Source: Candidula unifasciata
Taxonomy: Eukaryota; Mollusca; Gastropoda; Stylommatophora; Geomitridae
Length of the DNA: 64,000 nucleotides
Assembly (NCBI GenBank): GCA_905116865.2
Contig: CAJHNH020008556.1
Coordinates: 285,572-349,571, forward strand
Direction: 5' to 3'
A program made the position numbers and the translations under genes. Below are positions 63,751-64,000 of the stretch, piece by piece. Within the stretch, counting starts at the first letter, position 1. The number at the start of each line of letters is the position of its first letter. The notes under the pieces are model-generated. The model saw only the letters and a list, made by a program, of their open reading frames with translations. It was not told the origin of the DNA and did not search any database.

Positions 63751-64000
63751 CCTTTTTTTAAATTACATTTTCATTTTGTAGTTCAACTGGGATTAAAGCA
63801 TTGTTTTCTCCTCTCCTTCCTTGTTCATTTTTTCCTGCTTCTCGATAAGCTTATGTATAATATCCCTACTACACCCCCACCCCCCCCCCCCCCTCTTTCC
63901 GCTTTTTCTTGTAATTTCTCATGATAATGATTTGTCATGTGTTTGTGTGTCAGATTGCCTCTGTGTGTGTGCATGCGTATGTGTGTGCATGCGTGTGTGT

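Overview
The window looks like intron-rich animal nuclear DNA, most likely from a lophotrochozoan and probably a gastropod mollusc. That assignment is an inference. It rests on an EMI-plus-fasciclin matrix-protein gene with small exons and GT-AG introns, on the density of tRNA-headed SINEs with interchangeable bodies, on many decayed non-LTR retrotransposons and Tc1/mariner/Tigger DNA transposons, and on a very high load of micro- and minisatellites. There are no operons, ribosome-binding sites or bacterial genes.

Layout. Bases 1-15.7 kb hold no host gene I can support. They are a mosaic of LINE 3' ends, a Tigger-type DNA transposon (2303-4172) with a LINE nested in it, SINEs, a palindromic MITE and long pyrimidine microsatellites. 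Bases 15.76-50.01 kb (+) carry one complete 14-coding-exon gene. I assembled it by hand with consistent splice phases into a 731-residue secreted protein: signal peptide, basic linker, EMI domain and four FAS1 (fasciclin) domains, the architecture of TGFBI (beta-ig-h3)/periostin. Its 13 introns are packed with transposons and tandem arrays, several of them within 10-30 bp of a splice site. Bases 50.0-55.25 kb are a tail-to-tail intergenic stretch of repeats. Bases 55.25-62.73 kb (-) carry the last four exons of a second gene, all separated by phase-1 introns. They encode an unassigned segment, one sushi/CCP module and a long glycine-rich domain interrupted by a cysteine-rich loop. The 5' part of that gene lies beyond the right edge or was not recognised. 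The remainder, to 64 kb, is microsatellite and unrecognised sequence.

Both genes appear to encode extracellular proteins. The first belongs to a matrix/cell-adhesion family. The second has a modular architecture typical of secreted or cell-surface proteins. They are convergent neighbours and I see no direct evidence that they work together.

No new defence system, CRISPR array, rRNA or functional tRNA gene was found. The most notable points are the CCP plus glycine-rich gene, two same-family LINE insertions each exactly 13 bp inside a different intron of the FAS1 gene, SINEs with different tRNA heads on a common body, and a 57-bp minisatellite apparently grown out of a SINE head.
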